Part shown: positions 44,961 to 54,756 of the stretch, in pieces
Position numbering within the stretch: the stretch's first letter is position 1
How the letters are laid out: every line of letters begins with the position of its first letter
Source of the DNA: Pseudomonas sp. GV085
GTDB lineage: Bacteria; Pseudomonadota; Gammaproteobacteria; Pseudomonadales; Pseudomonadaceae
Assembly (NCBI RefSeq): GCF_003050925.1
Contig: NZ_QAOV01000004.1
Location: forward strand, 310,001 to 374,000
Reading direction: 5' to 3'
Length of the DNA: 64,000 nucleotides
The notes under the pieces: model-generated
Databases searched by the model: none
What the model was told of the DNA's origin: nothing
The model's input: the letters and a program-made list of their open reading frames with translations, nothing else
Program-made: the position numbers and the translations under genes

Positions 44961-45818
44961 ATGGCTGAAATCCTTTCGCTGCACGACGCGGTGAAGCAAT
45001 TCGTAAACGACGGCGATACGGTCGCGCTCGAAGGCTTTACCCACCTGATCCCGACGGCGGCGGGTCACGAAATCATTCGCCAGGGCAAGAAAGATCTGAC
45101 CCTGGTGCGGATGACCCCTGACTTGATCTACGACCAGTTGATCGGTGCCGGTTGTGCCCGCAAGCTGATTTTCTCCTGGGGCGGCAACCCGGGTGTCGGC
45201 TCTCTGCATCGCCTGCGTGACGCCGTTGAGAAGCAGTGGCCGCACCCGCTGGAAATCGAAGAGCACAGCCACGCTGACCTGGCCAATGCCTACGTTGCCG
45301 GCGCTTCCGGCCTGCCGTTCGCGGTCCTGCGTGCCTACGCCGGTTCCGACTTGCCGAAGGTCAACCCGCTGATCAAATCCGTCACCTGCCCGTTCACTGG
45401 CGAAGTGTTGGCCGCCGTGCCTTCGGTACGTCCGGACATTACCGTGATTCACGCGCAGAAAGCCGACCGCAAGGGCAACGTGCTGCTCTGGGGCATCCTC
45501 GGCGTGCAGAAAGAAGCCGCACTGGCCGCCAAGCGCTGCATCGTCACCGTTGAGGAAATCGTCGACGACCTCAATGCACCGATGAATTCCTGTGTATTGC
45601 CAACCTGGGCCTTGAGCGCGGTTTGCCACGTACCTGGCGGTGCGCATCCGTCCTACGCCCACGGTTACAACGAGCGCGACAACCGCTTCTACCAGGCCTG
45701 GGACCCGATTGCCCGCGACCGTGAAACCTTCACCGCGTGGATCAACGAATACATCCACGGCAGCGCTGACTTCAGCGAGTTTCAGGCCAAACTGGCCGCC
45801 GCTTCGGAGGCGAAGTAA
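44961..45818 (+). CDS. pcaI: 3-oxoadipate CoA-transferase subunit A
   Basis: 285 residues. It has the N-terminal subunit features of family I CoA-transferases: VNDGDTVALEGFTHLIPTAAGHEI and the later YAGSDLPKVNPLIKSVTCPFTGE. Together with PcaJ it transfers CoA from succinyl-CoA to beta-ketoadipate. ATG 44961 is used because the upstream extension covers the operator. Stop and next start overlap as TAATG. Confidence 0.93.
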   Translation: MAEILSLHDAVKQFVNDGDTVALEGFTHLIPTAAGHEIIRQGKKDLTLVRMTPDLIYDQLIGAGCARKLIFSWGGNPGVGSLHRLRDAVEKQWPHPLEIEEHSHADLANAYVAGASGLPFAVLRAYAGSDLPKVNPLIKSVTCPFTGEVLAAVPSVRPDITVIHAQKADRKGNVLLWGILGVQKEAALAAKRCIVTVEEIVDDLNAPMNSCVLPTWALSAVCHVPGGAHPSYAHGYNERDNRFYQAWDPIARDRETFTAWINEYIHGSADFSEFQAKLAAASEAK

Positions 45819-46597
45819 TGACTTACACCACCAATGAAATGATGACCGTCGCCGCCGCTCGCCGTCTGAAGAACGGTTCGGTGTGCTTCGTCGGCATCGG
45901 CCTGCCGTCGAAAGCGGCCAACCTGGCGCGCCTGACTTCCTCGCCTGATGTCGTTCTGATCTACGAATCGGGTCCGATCGGTGCCAAGCCGAGCGTACTG
46001 CCGTTGTCGATCGGCGACGGTGAACTGGCGGAAACTGCCGACACCGTGGTCCCGACCGGCGAGATTTTCCGTTACTGGCTGCAGGGCGGACGCATCGACG
46101 TCGGCTTCCTTGGTGCGGCACAGGTCGACCGTTTCGGCAACATCAACACCACGGTGGTCGGCGATTACCACGCGCCGAAAGTGCGCCTGCCAGGTGCCGG
46201 TGGCGCGCCGGAGATTGCAGGTTCCGCCAAGAGCGTACTGATCATCCTCAAGCAGTCGGCGCGCTCCTTTGTCGACAAGCTCGACTTCATTACTTCGGTC
46301 GGCCATGGCGAGGGCGGTGATTCGCGCAAGCGTCTCGGTCTGCCGGGCGCCGGTCCGGTCGGGATCATCACTGACCTGTGCACCATGGAGCCAGAGGAGG
46401 GCACCCACGAGTTCGTGGTCACCGCACTGCATCCAGGCGTGACCCGCGAGCAAGTGATCGCCGCCACCGGTTGGCCGATTCGCTTTGCCGACAGTGTTGC
46501 GACCACCGCGCAGCCAACCATCGTGGAGTTGACCGCGCTGCGTGATCTTGAAGCCCGCACCGCCGCCGCCCACGGCCAAGCCCCCGGAGAAGCCTGA
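45818..46597 (+). CDS. pcaJ: 3-oxoadipate CoA-transferase subunit B
   Basis: 259 residues. The active-site glutamate lies in LIYESGPIGAKP (E50), preceded by GIGLPSKAANLARL. SVGHGEGGDSRKRLGLPGAGPVGIITDLC and the C-terminal portion are typical of the beta subunit. It pairs with PcaI and overlaps pcaF by TGATG. Confidence 0.94.
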   Translation: MTYTTNEMMTVAAARRLKNGSVCFVGIGLPSKAANLARLTSSPDVVLIYESGPIGAKPSVLPLSIGDGELAETADTVVPTGEIFRYWLQGGRIDVGFLGAAQVDRFGNINTTVVGDYHAPKVRLPGAGGAPEIAGSAKSVLIILKQSARSFVDKLDFITSVGHGEGGDSRKRLGLPGAGPVGIITDLCTMEPEEGTHEFVVTALHPGVTREQVIAATGWPIRFADSVATTAQPTIVELTALRDLEARTAAAHGQAPGEA

Positions 46598-47799
46598 TGC
46601 GTGACGTTTATATCTGCGACGCGATTCGTACCCCCATCGGCCGTTTCGGCGGCGGTCTGTCGACGGTGCGTGCCGACGATCTGGCTGCCGTGCCGATCAA
46701 AGCCTTGATGGCGCGCAACCCGTCGGTGGACTGGAACGCCGTGGACGAAGTGTTCCTCGGCTGCGCCAACCAAGCCGGTGAAGACAACCGCAACGTCGCG
46801 CGCATGGCGCTGTTGCTGGCCGGGTTGCCGCAAACCATTCCCGGCGTGACCCTCAATCGCCTCTGCGCTTCGGGCATGGACGCCATCGGCACCGCGTTCC
46901 GCGCCATCGCCAGCGGCGAGATGGAGCTGGCGATTGCCGGTGGCGTCGAGTCGATGTCCCGTGCGCCGTTCGTGATGGGCAAAGCGGATGCCGCGTTCTC
47001 GCGCAACATGAAACTGGAAGACACCACCATTGGCTGGCGTTTTATCAACCCATTGATGAAAGCCCAGTACGGTGTGGATGCGATGCCGCAGACCGCTGAC
47101 AACGTCGCCGATGATTACAAAGTGTCCCGAGCCGATCAGGACGCCTTTGCCTTGCGCAGCCAGCAGCGTACGGCCGCCGCGCAAGCCGCAGGTTTTTTCG
47201 CGGAAGAAATCGTCGAAGTGCGCATTGCCCACAAGAAGGGTGAAACCGTGGTCAGCCAGGACGAGCATCCTCGCGCCGACACCACCCTGCAAGCCCTGAC
47301 CAAACTCAAACCGGTCAACGGCCCCGACAAAACTGTCACTGCCGGCAACGCCTCCGGAGTGAACGATGGCGCGGCAGCGTTGATCCTGGCCTCGGCCGAA
47401 GCCGTGAAGAAACACGGCCTGACCGCTCGCGCCAAAGTGCTGGGCATGGCCAGCGCCGGTGTTGCGCCGCGGGTGATGGGCATTGGCCCGGTGCCTGCGG
47501 TACGTAAACTGACCGAACGCCTTGGTGTGGCGGTCAGCGATTTCGACGTGATCGAACTCAACGAAGCCTTCGCCAGCCAGGGTTTGGCAGTGCTGCGTGA
47601 ACTGGGGATCGCCGACGATGCGGCCCAGGTCAACCCCAACGGTGGCGCGATTGCCTTGGGTCACCCGTTGGGCATGAGCGGCGCGCGACTGGTGTTGACC
47701 GCGTTGCATCAGCTGGAAAAAACCGGTGGGAAGAAAGCTCTGGCGACCATGTGCGTCGGCGTCGGTCAGGGTCTGGCCCTGGCGATCGAGCGCGTCTGA
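46597..47799 (+). CDS. pcaF: Beta-ketoadipyl-CoA thiolase
   Basis: 400 residues. Catalytic Cys90 is in NRLCASGMDAIG; the histidine and second cysteine are in GGAIALGHPLGMSGAR and TMCVGVGQG. It cleaves beta-ketoadipyl-CoA to succinyl-CoA and acetyl-CoA, the last step of the pathway. The same enzyme serves phenylacetate degradation in other operons. It follows pcaJ with overlap. Confidence 0.94.
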   Translation: MRDVYICDAIRTPIGRFGGGLSTVRADDLAAVPIKALMARNPSVDWNAVDEVFLGCANQAGEDNRNVARMALLLAGLPQTIPGVTLNRLCASGMDAIGTAFRAIASGEMELAIAGGVESMSRAPFVMGKADAAFSRNMKLEDTTIGWRFINPLMKAQYGVDAMPQTADNVADDYKVSRADQDAFALRSQQRTAAAQAAGFFAEEIVEVRIAHKKGETVVSQDEHPRADTTLQALTKLKPVNGPDKTVTAGNASGVNDGAAALILASAEAVKKHGLTARAKVLGMASAGVAPRVMGIGPVPAVRKLTERLGVAVSDFDVIELNEAFASQGLAVLRELGIADDAAQVNPNGGAIALGHPLGMSGARLVLTALHQLEKTGGKKALATMCVGVGQGLALAIERV

Positions 47800-47836
47800 C
47801 GCGCTCTGAAGACTTATAAGAACTGAGGAATGCTTC

Positions 47837-48541
47837 ATGACTGACAAGCCTGGATACCGTCGCCCGCAGGCGGGCACTCAGCCGGAATACCTGCACCCGA
47901 CCTATCAATCCACCAACCTGCGCTCGCCGTCCAAGCCGTTGGTGTTTCTGCCCCATTCGTTGTCGGAAATCACCGGGCCGACCATCGGCGCCGAGCGCGT
48001 CAACGAGAAGGACAACGACCTGACCGCCCAGCATGAGGGGCAGCCACAGGGTGAGCGCATCATCATTCACGGTCGTGTACTGGATGAAAACGGTCTGCCG
48101 GTGCCGGGGATTCTGGTGGAGATCTGGCAGGCCAACGCCGCCGGTCGCTACGCCCATGCTCGCGACCTGCACGACGCGCCGCTGGACCCGAACTTCACCG
48201 GTACCGGCCGTACCGTGACCGACGCCGATGGCTGGTATCAGTTCCAGACCATCAAGCCCGGCGCCTATCCATGGGGCAACCACCACAACGCCTGGCGCCC
48301 GGCGCACATCCACTTTTCGCTGTTCGGGCCGAGCATCCTGACGCGCCTGGTGACGCAGATGTATTTTCCGGGTGACCCGCTGCTGGCGTACGACCCGATC
48401 TACAACTGCGTGCCCGATACCAGCGCCAAAGAGCGTTTGATCGCCACCTTCGATCTGGAAAAAACCATTCCTTCCTATGCCCTCGGTTATCGCTGGGACA
48501 TCGTTTTGCGCGGCCGCGACGCCACGCCGATGGAGAAATAA
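47837..48541 (+). CDS. pcaH: Protocatechuate 3,4-dioxygenase beta subunit
   Basis: 234 residues. The four Fe(III) ligands are recognisable as Y105 (in RYAHARD), Y144 (GAYPWG), H157 and H159 (RPAHIHFSLFG), in the same spacing as the P. putida enzyme. It performs intradiol ring cleavage to beta-carboxy-cis,cis-muconate. The gene is separated by 37 bp from pcaF and one base from pcaG. Confidence 0.96.
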   Translation: MTDKPGYRRPQAGTQPEYLHPTYQSTNLRSPSKPLVFLPHSLSEITGPTIGAERVNEKDNDLTAQHEGQPQGERIIIHGRVLDENGLPVPGILVEIWQANAAGRYAHARDLHDAPLDPNFTGTGRTVTDADGWYQFQTIKPGAYPWGNHHNAWRPAHIHFSLFGPSILTRLVTQMYFPGDPLLAYDPIYNCVPDTSAKERLIATFDLEKTIPSYALGYRWDIVLRGRDATPMEK

Positions 48542-48542
48542 G

Positions 48543-49109
48543 ATGACGCTGACTGCAACCACGTCCCACACCGTCGGGCCGTACTACCACATCGGCCTGA
48601 CCTGGCTGAACCGCGAAAACCTGACTGTCGAACAAACCCTGGGCGAACGCGTGGCGATCACCGGGCAAGTGGTCGATGGCAACGGTGATGTCGTCAACGA
48701 CGCAATGCTGGAAGTCTGGCAGGCCAACGCGGCCGGCAAATACGATCACCCGGAAGATGACCAGGACAAACCCCTGGACCCGAACTTCGAAGGTTTTGGC
48801 CGGGTGCCGGTGGATGCCGAAGGACGGTTTCGCTTCACCACCATCAAGCCGGGCACGGTTGAGGGGCTCAAAGGTACGACCCAGGCGCCGCACCTGGTGG
48901 TGCTGGTGTTTGCCCGTGGCCTGGTGAAGCACTTGCTGACGCGGATTTATTTTGATGGCGAGGCGGCTAACGTGAATGATCCATTGCTGGAGTGCGTGCC
49001 GGCCGAGCGTCGTAATACGCTGATGGCGAAGCAGGATGCGTCGGGCGTGTACCAGTGGAACGTGATTTTGCAGGGCACTGATGCCGAGACGGTATTCTTC
49101 GACTATTGA
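48543..49109 (+). CDS. pcaG: Protocatechuate 3,4-dioxygenase alpha subunit
   Basis: 188 residues. It shares the intradiol fold with PcaH (HTVGPYYHIGLTW, EVWQANAAGKYDHPEDDQ, DPNFEGFGRVPVD) but lacks the iron ligands, as expected of the alpha subunit. ATG 48543 is used because the upstream extension overlaps pcaH; it matches the usual length. Confidence 0.95.
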   Translation: MTLTATTSHTVGPYYHIGLTWLNRENLTVEQTLGERVAITGQVVDGNGDVVNDAMLEVWQANAAGKYDHPEDDQDKPLDPNFEGFGRVPVDAEGRFRFTTIKPGTVEGLKGTTQAPHLVVLVFARGLVKHLLTRIYFDGEAANVNDPLLECVPAERRNTLMAKQDASGVYQWNVILQGTDAETVFFDY

Positions 49110-49123
49110 GTGAACACCGTTCA

Positions 49124-49217
49124 CCTGTAGGAGCGAGCCTGCTCGCGATGGCGTCGGTACATTCACTGTCGATGTCGTCTGACACACTGCTATCGCGAGC
49201 AGGCTCGCTCCTACAGG
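49124..49217. repeat. Paired CTGTAGGAGCGAGC REP-type inverted repeat
   Basis: CCTGTAGGAGCGAGCCTGCT with CGCGATGG, and CTATCGCGAGCAGGCTCGCT with CCTACAGG, about 45 bp apart. It lies between pcaG and the carrier gene, 14 bp past the pcaG stop, and may separate two transcripts within the cluster. Confidence 0.9.
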
Positions 49218-49302
49218 GGTTGCGTATCGCTGATGCATCTGCGGAACGGGATTGTTTCAAAGCGTGTCTAGACTCTCACTGTCCCCACAGAGTGAAAAAA
49301 CA

Positions 49303-50607
49303 ATGACAACACCCACGGCTCCTATAGCTCTTTATACGGGCGAAGAACGCAACAAGCGGATCTTCGCCATTGTCGGTGCTTCGTCCGGCAACCTGGTCGA
49401 ATGGTTCGACTTCTATGTCTATGCCTTCTGTGCGATCTATTTCGCGCCGGCCTTTTTTCCGTCCGACAACCCCACGGTGCAGTTGGTCAACACCGCAGGC
49501 GTGTTTGCCGCCGGCTTCCTGATGCGCCCGATTGGTGGCTGGATTTTCGGGCGCTTGGCGGACAAGCACGGGCGCAAGAACTCGATGCTGATCTCGATTC
49601 TGATGATGTGCTTCGGCTCTTTGCTGATTGCCTGCTTGCCGACCTACAACAGTATCGGGGTCTGGGCGCCGATCCTGCTGCTGTTCGCCCGTTTGCTGCA
49701 AGGCTTGTCGGTGGGCGGTGAGTACGGCACCACCGCGACTTACATGAGCGAAGTGGCGCTCAAGGGCCAGCGCGGTTTCTTCGCCTCGTTCCAGTACGTG
49801 ACCCTGATTGGCGGCCAGTTGCTCGCGGTGTCATTGGTGGTGATCCTGCAACAGTTCCTCACCGAGGACGACCTGCGTGCCTACGGCTGGCGGATCCCCT
49901 TTGTGGTCGGTGCCATGGCGGCGTTGGTTTCGCTGTATTTGCGTCGTTCGCTTAAAGAAACTTCCAGCAAGGAAATGCGCGAAAACAAGGACGCCGGCAG
50001 CATCGGCGCGCTATTTCGCGACCACAAAGCCGCGTTCATCACCGTACTGGGTTACACCGCCGGTGGTTCGCTGATTTTCTACACTTTCACCACGTACATG
50101 CAGAAGTACCTGGTGAATACCGCCGGCATGCCGGCCAAGACCGCCAGCTACATCATGACCGGCGCGCTGTTCCTCTATATGTGCATGCAGCCGATTTTCG
50201 GCATGCTCGCCGACAAGATCGGCCGGCGTAACTCGATGCTCTGGTTCGGCGCCCTCGGCACGCTGTTCACCGTGCCGATCCTGTTGAGCCTGAAAAGCGT
50301 GACAAGTCCGTTTCTGGCCTTCGTGCTGATTACCCTGGCGCTCTCGATCGTCAGTTTCTACACCTCGATCAGCGGTCTGGTAAAAGCCGAGATGTTCCCG
50401 CCGGAAGTGCGTGCGCTGGGTGTCGGCCTGGCGTATGCGGTGGCGAATGCGATCTTCGGTGGTTCGGCGGAATACGTGGCCTTGAGCCTCAAGGCCGTGG
50501 GCATGGAAAACTCCTTCTACTGGTACGTGACGGTGATGATGGCGATAGCGTTCCTGTTCAGCCTGCGTCTGCCGAAACAGGCGAAGTATCTGCATCACGA
50601 TCTTTGA
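49303..50607 (+). CDS. pcaT: MFS carrier, PcaT-like (metabolite:H+ symporter)
   Basis: 434 residues with 12 hydrophobic helices. [27 protein letters not shown] in helix 1 and [13 protein letters not shown] in loop 2-3 mark the metabolite:H+ symporter (ProP/KgtP/PcaT) family. In P. putida the same place is taken by the beta-ketoadipate carrier PcaT. Placement among pca genes supports that role, although the family also includes alpha-ketoglutarate permease. ATG 49303 is chosen over an upstream in-frame start. Confidence 0.8.
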   Translation: MTTPTAPIALYTGEERNKRIFAIVGASSGNLVEWFDFYVYAFCAIYFAPAFFPSDNPTVQLVNTAGVFAAGFLMRPIGGWIFGRLADKHGRKNSMLISILMMCFGSLLIACLPTYNSIGVWAPILLLFARLLQGLSVGGEYGTTATYMSEVALKGQRGFFASFQYVTLIGGQLLAVSLVVILQQFLTEDDLRAYGWRIPFVVGAMAALVSLYLRRSLKETSSKEMRENKDAGSIGALFRDHKAAFITVLGYTAGGSLIFYTFTTYMQKYLVNTAGMPAKTASYIMTGALFLYMCMQPIFGMLADKIGRRNSMLWFGALGTLFTVPILLSLKSVTSPFLAFVLITLALSIVSFYTSISGLVKAEMFPPEVRALGVGLAYAVANAIFGGSAEYVALSLKAVGMENSFYWYVTVMMAIAFLFSLRLPKQAKYLHHDL

Positions 50608-50650
50608 TCTTCACGCGCGGACCGCAGGCCCGCGCCTCCAGGAATTTTTT

Positions 50651-52015
50651 ATGAACCAGCGACCGGGCAATCAATTGTTCGATGCCTATTTCACTGCCCG
50701 CGAAATGCGTGAGGTGTTCTGCGATCAGGGCCGGGTCCAGGCCATGCTCGATTTCGAAGCGGCACTGGCCCGGGCCGAAGCGCGGGTCGGGTTGATTCCG
50801 CCGAGTGCTGTCGCGCCAATTGAAGCGGCTTGCCGCGCCGGACTTTATGACTTCGCGGCGTTGGGCGAGGCGATTGCCACGGCGGGTAACTCGGCGATTC
50901 CGTTGGTCAAGGCACTGGGCAAACAGATCGCGGCCACCGATGCCGAAGCCGAGCGCTATGTGCATCTGGGCGCGACCAGTCAGGACGTGATGGACAGCGG
51001 CCTGGTGCTGCAACTGCGCCGCGCACTGGAACTGATCGAAAACCATCTGGCGCAACTGGGGCAGACGCTCGCGTCCCAGGCCCAGCGCTACGCGACCACG
51101 CCATTGGCCGGACGCACCTGGCTGCAGCATGCGACGCCGGTCACCCTCGGCATGAAAATCGCCGGTTGGCTGGGGGCGGTGACGCGCAGTCGCCAACGCT
51201 TGGCCGAACTCAAGCCGCGCCTGCTGGTGCTGCAATTCGGCGGCGCGTCCGGAACCCTTGCAGCCCTGGGTGAGCAGGCCATGCCGATTGCCCAGGCGCT
51301 GGCCGAAGAACTGCAACTGACCTTGCCCGATCAGCCGTGGCATACCCAGCGCGATCGCGTGGTGGAGTTCGGTGCCGCACTCGGCCTGATCGCCGGCAGT
51401 CTCGGCAAACTCGGCCGCGACATCAGCCTGCTGATGCAAACCGAGGCTGGCGAAGTGTTCGAACCTTCAGCGCCGGGCAAGGGCGGTTCTTCGACCATGC
51501 CGCACAAGCGCAATCCGGTGGGCGCGGCGGTGCTGATCGGCGCGGCGACTCGCGTACCCGGTTTGCTCTCGACGCTGTTCAGCGCCATGCCCCAGGAACA
51601 CGAACGCAGCCTCGGTCTGTGGCATGCCGAGTGGGAAACCCTGCCGGAAATTTGCTGCCTGGTGTCGGGCAGCCTGCAGCAGGCGTTGTTGATCGCCGAC
51701 GACCTGGAAGTGGATGCCAAGCGCATGGCGCGCAACCTCGATTTGACCCAGGGCCTGGTGCTTGCCGAAGCGGTGAGCATCGTCCTCGCGCAACGGGTAG
51801 GGCGCGATGCCGCGCATCATCTGCTGGAGCAATGCTGCAAGCGCGCGGTGGCCGAACAGCGTCACCTGCGTGCGATCCTGGGCGACGAACCGCAAGTGAC
51901 CGTCGAGCTGTCGGCGGCTGAACTCGATCATCTGCTGGACCCCGCCCATTACCTCGGTCAGGCCAAAACCTGGGTCGAGCGGGCGGTGGCTGAACATTCT
52001 GCATTGACTGCCTGA
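50651..52015 (+). CDS. pcaB: 3-carboxy-cis,cis-muconate cycloisomerase
   Basis: 454 residues, fumarase/aspartase superfamily. The signature loop GSSTMPHKRNP with HLGATSQDVMDS and LAGRTWLQHATPVT is present. It lactonises beta-carboxymuconate to gamma-carboxymuconolactone. It follows the carrier by 43 bp and is 11 bp from pcaD. Confidence 0.94.
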   Translation: MNQRPGNQLFDAYFTAREMREVFCDQGRVQAMLDFEAALARAEARVGLIPPSAVAPIEAACRAGLYDFAALGEAIATAGNSAIPLVKALGKQIAATDAEAERYVHLGATSQDVMDSGLVLQLRRALELIENHLAQLGQTLASQAQRYATTPLAGRTWLQHATPVTLGMKIAGWLGAVTRSRQRLAELKPRLLVLQFGGASGTLAALGEQAMPIAQALAEELQLTLPDQPWHTQRDRVVEFGAALGLIAGSLGKLGRDISLLMQTEAGEVFEPSAPGKGGSSTMPHKRNPVGAAVLIGAATRVPGLLSTLFSAMPQEHERSLGLWHAEWETLPEICCLVSGSLQQALLIADDLEVDAKRMARNLDLTQGLVLAEAVSIVLAQRVGRDAAHHLLEQCCKRAVAEQRHLRAILGDEPQVTVELSAAELDHLLDPAHYLGQAKTWVERAVAEHSALTA

Positions 52016-52026
52016 AGGAGACTGCT

Positions 52027-52818
52027 GTGGCTTTTGTACAACTCGCCGAGGGCGAACTGCATTACCAACTCGATGGACCGGTCGATGCGCCGGTACTGGT
52101 GCTGTCCAACTCCCTGGGCACCGACCTGCATATGTGGGACGCGCAAATCCCGGCGTTCTCCGGGCATTTCCGCGTGTTGCGTTTCGACACCCGTGGCCAT
52201 GGCCAGTCATTGGTGACGCCGGGGCCATACAGCATCGAGCAACTGGGCCGCGACGTGCTTGCACTGCTGGATGCCTTGCACATCGAACGCGCGCATTTCT
52301 GTGGATTGTCCATGGGCGGGTTGATCGGCCAGTGGCTGGGTATCAACGCCGGCGAGCGACTGAACAAGCTGATCGTGTGCAACACCGCGGCGAAAATCGG
52401 CGATCCGTCGGTGTGGAACCCGCGTATCGAAATGGTGCTGCGTGATGGTCAGGCGGCCATGGTTGCCCTGCGCGATGCGTCGATTGCCCGCTGGTTCACC
52501 CCGGACTTCTCCGCCGCCAACCCGGCAGCAGCCAAGCAAATCACCGACATGCTCGCGGCCACTTCGCCCGAAGGCTATGCAGCCAATTGCGCAGCGGTGC
52601 GCGATGCCGATTTCCGCGATCAACTGTCCTCGATCAAGGCGCCGCTATTGGTGATCGCTGGAAGTGAAGATGCGGTGACGCCACCGTCCGGTGGGCATTT
52701 CATCCAGGAGCATGTGCACGGGGCCGAGTACGCCGAGTTCTATGCGGCGCACTTGTCCAACGTCCAGGCAGGCAATGCGTTCAGCGAGCGTGTGCTGGCG
52801 TTTCTGTCGGCTGATTGA
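52027..52818 (+). CDS. pcaD: 3-oxoadipate enol-lactonase
   Basis: 263 residues, alpha/beta hydrolase. The nucleophile is S95 in CGLSMGG; AGSEDAVTPP and the terminal GAEYAEFYAAHLSNVQA hold the Asp and His. It hydrolyses beta-ketoadipate enol-lactone. GTG start (52027) follows GAAGGAG closely. It is not fused to PcaC, unlike the PcaL form in actinomycetes. Confidence 0.94.
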   Translation: MAFVQLAEGELHYQLDGPVDAPVLVLSNSLGTDLHMWDAQIPAFSGHFRVLRFDTRGHGQSLVTPGPYSIEQLGRDVLALLDALHIERAHFCGLSMGGLIGQWLGINAGERLNKLIVCNTAAKIGDPSVWNPRIEMVLRDGQAAMVALRDASIARWFTPDFSAANPAAAKQITDMLAATSPEGYAANCAAVRDADFRDQLSSIKAPLLVIAGSEDAVTPPSGGHFIQEHVHGAEYAEFYAAHLSNVQAGNAFSERVLAFLSAD

Positions 52819-52828
52819 GGGGGTTTTC

Positions 52829-53221
52829 GTGGACGAGAAACAACGTTATGACGAGGGCCTGAAGGTCCGTCGCGCGGTCTTGGGCGATGCCCACGTCGAC
52901 CGCAGCCTGAATGCCTTGACCGAGTTCAACTCGGAGTTTCAGGAGATGATCACCCGTCACGCCTGGGGCGACATCTGGACCCGCCCGGGCCTGCCGCGCC
53001 ATACCCGCAGCCTGATCACCATCGCCATGTTGATCGGTATGAATCGCAACGAAGAATTGAAACTGCACCTGCGCGCTGCCGCCAACAACGGCGTGAGCCG
53101 TGGCGAGATCAAGGAAGTGATCATGCAGAGCGCCATCTACTGCGGGATCCCGGCGGCCAATGCGACGTTCCACCTGGCCGAGTCGGTGTGGGATGAGTTG
53201 GGGATCGAGTCGCGGGAGTAG
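52829..53221 (+). CDS. pcaC: 4-carboxymuconolactone decarboxylase
   Basis: 130 residues, the usual size. It carries the CMD domain: RRAVLGDAHVDRSL, TRPGLPRHTRSLITIAMLIGMNRNEELKLHLRAA and EVIMQSAIYCGIPAANATF, with the Glu and His typical of the family. It decarboxylates gamma-carboxymuconolactone. GTG start (52829) follows TTGAGGGGG; the upstream in-frame extension is antisense-like sequence inside pcaD. Confidence 0.94.
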   Translation: MDEKQRYDEGLKVRRAVLGDAHVDRSLNALTEFNSEFQEMITRHAWGDIWTRPGLPRHTRSLITIAMLIGMNRNEELKLHLRAAANNGVSRGEIKEVIMQSAIYCGIPAANATFHLAESVWDELGIESRE

Positions 53222-53253
53222 ATCTGGCGATTTGCGGTGTCTTTGCTGACGCC

Positions 53254-53279
53254 ATCGCGAGCCTGCTCGCGATGGCGGT
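53254..53279. repeat. Short palindrome of the CGCGAGC REP family
   Basis: CGCCATCGCGAG and CTCGCGATGGCG form a perfect inverted repeat with a four-base loop in the convergent gap between pcaC and the porin gene. It resembles the inner ends of the CTGTAGGAGC family and could end both transcripts. Confidence 0.6.
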
Positions 53280-53287
53280 GGTGAGGT

Positions 53288-54547
53288 TTACAGCAAGCTG
53301 ATCGGATAGCTGATGATCAAGCGGTTCTCGTCGAACTCGTTATTGCTGTAATCCCGGCGCATGGTCGAGTTGCGCCATTTCAGGTTCAGGTCTTTCAGTG
53401 CACCGCTCTGCACGGTGTAGCCCAGTTCACTTTCACGCCCCCATTCCTTGCCATCGGTGATGCTACCGGTGTGCACATTGTCGCCGCTGATATAGCGGTT
53501 CATCAGGGTCAGGCCCGGTACGCCGAGGGCAACGAAGTTGTAGTCGTGGCGTACCTGCCAGGAGCGTTCCTGGGCATTGTCGTAGCTGGAGTTGTAGCTG
53601 TCGTTGGCCAGGGTGCCGCCGCTGGTGCCGTTGACCCGCATCCAGGCGTTGTCGCCAGTGAGTTTCTGCAGGCCGACATAGAACGTGTTGCCGCCGTACT
53701 TGGCCGAGAACAAGCCGTACAGGGTTTTGTTGTCCAGCTCGCCAGCCCGGGCGCTGCCGTCATCCTTGCCGTAGAAGAAACCCAGGTTGGCGCCCAGGGT
53801 CCAGTCGCCAAGCGGTTGGCTGTGGGTCAAGTTGACGAATTGCTGGCTGTAGATGTCCTTGAGCTCGGCGTTCCACAGACCGATCTGGGTGCGCTTGTCA
53901 TTGAACAGGTACTCGCCGCCCTCGAAGTTGAAACGGTCAGAGGTGAACGCCGCTTTGCCGGTCATCGACATGTCGTTCATGCTGCTGTCGTCGCGCGGGC
54001 TGTTCTGGCGGAACTGGCCGCCGTAGATCGTCAGGCCATTGATTTCCTTCGAGGTGATCTGCCCGCCGCGGAAGGTTTGCGGCAGCGAGCGACCGTCGTC
54101 CGAACGCAGGATTGGCAGCACCGGCATCCACTCGCCGACTTTCACTTCGGTCTGCGACAGCTTGGCTTTGAACGCCACGTTGGTGCGTCCGAAATTGTCC
54201 GCCGGGCGACCGTCGTGATCCAGCGGCAGCAGTTGCGTGCCGCCGGTGCCTTTGCCGCCATCAAGCTTCAGTGAATACAAACCGAGCACATCCATGCCGA
54301 ACCCGACGGTGCCCTGGGTGAACCCGGATTTGGCGTCGAGGATGAAACTTTGCGTCCACTCTTCAGCCTTGCCCTGGGCCTTGGTCGGGTTGGTGAAGTT
54401 GCGGTTGATGTAGAAGTTACGCAGGTTCAGGTTGACCTTGGCCCCATCGACGAAGCCCGACTCTTCGGCGCTGGCGGGCAGGGCCGCGCTGGCCAGGGCA
54501 ATGGCAATCAGGCTGGGAACGAAATACTGCGCGGTGGAAGGCGTCAT
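53288..54547 (-). CDS. OprD-family porin (aromatic acid type)
   Basis: 419 residues. Signal peptide 1-27 (ALPASA-EE), then an 18-strand-like barrel with FVDGAKVNLNLRNFYINRNF at the N terminus and the terminal LIISYPISLL. It belongs to the OprD/Occ family, close to OpdK/PhaK/BenF-type channels for aromatic acids. It stands on the opposite strand to pcaC and converges on it. A PcaR box is 210 bp upstream. The likely substrate is protocatechuate or 4-hydroxybenzoate; the choice is inference. Confidence 0.88.
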   Translation of the reverse strand: MTPSTAQYFVPSLIAIALASAALPASAEESGFVDGAKVNLNLRNFYINRNFTNPTKAQGKAEEWTQSFILDAKSGFTQGTVGFGMDVLGLYSLKLDGGKGTGGTQLLPLDHDGRPADNFGRTNVAFKAKLSQTEVKVGEWMPVLPILRSDDGRSLPQTFRGGQITSKEINGLTIYGGQFRQNSPRDDSSMNDMSMTGKAAFTSDRFNFEGGEYLFNDKRTQIGLWNAELKDIYSQQFVNLTHSQPLGDWTLGANLGFFYGKDDGSARAGELDNKTLYGLFSAKYGGNTFYVGLQKLTGDNAWMRVNGTSGGTLANDSYNSSYDNAQERSWQVRHDYNFVALGVPGLTLMNRYISGDNVHTGSITDGKEWGRESELGYTVQSGALKDLNLKWRNSTMRRDYSNNEFDENRLIISYPISLL

Positions 54548-54756
54548 GAGCTCGGGTCTCTCTAATTCTTGGGGATGAAGCGGGGTGATGCCGCAACCCG
54601 GGGTTGCAGACGAATTTTCGAAATCAGTACAAACGAAGCGAATCAGCCGGAGAGGGCAAGGCGCGGGGGCATAGTGTCGAACCTGTTGTTATTGGTTTTG
54701 TGGTTCGGATGGTGCGTGGAATGTACTGGATGGTTCAATCGTAAAAATCGGGTTTT

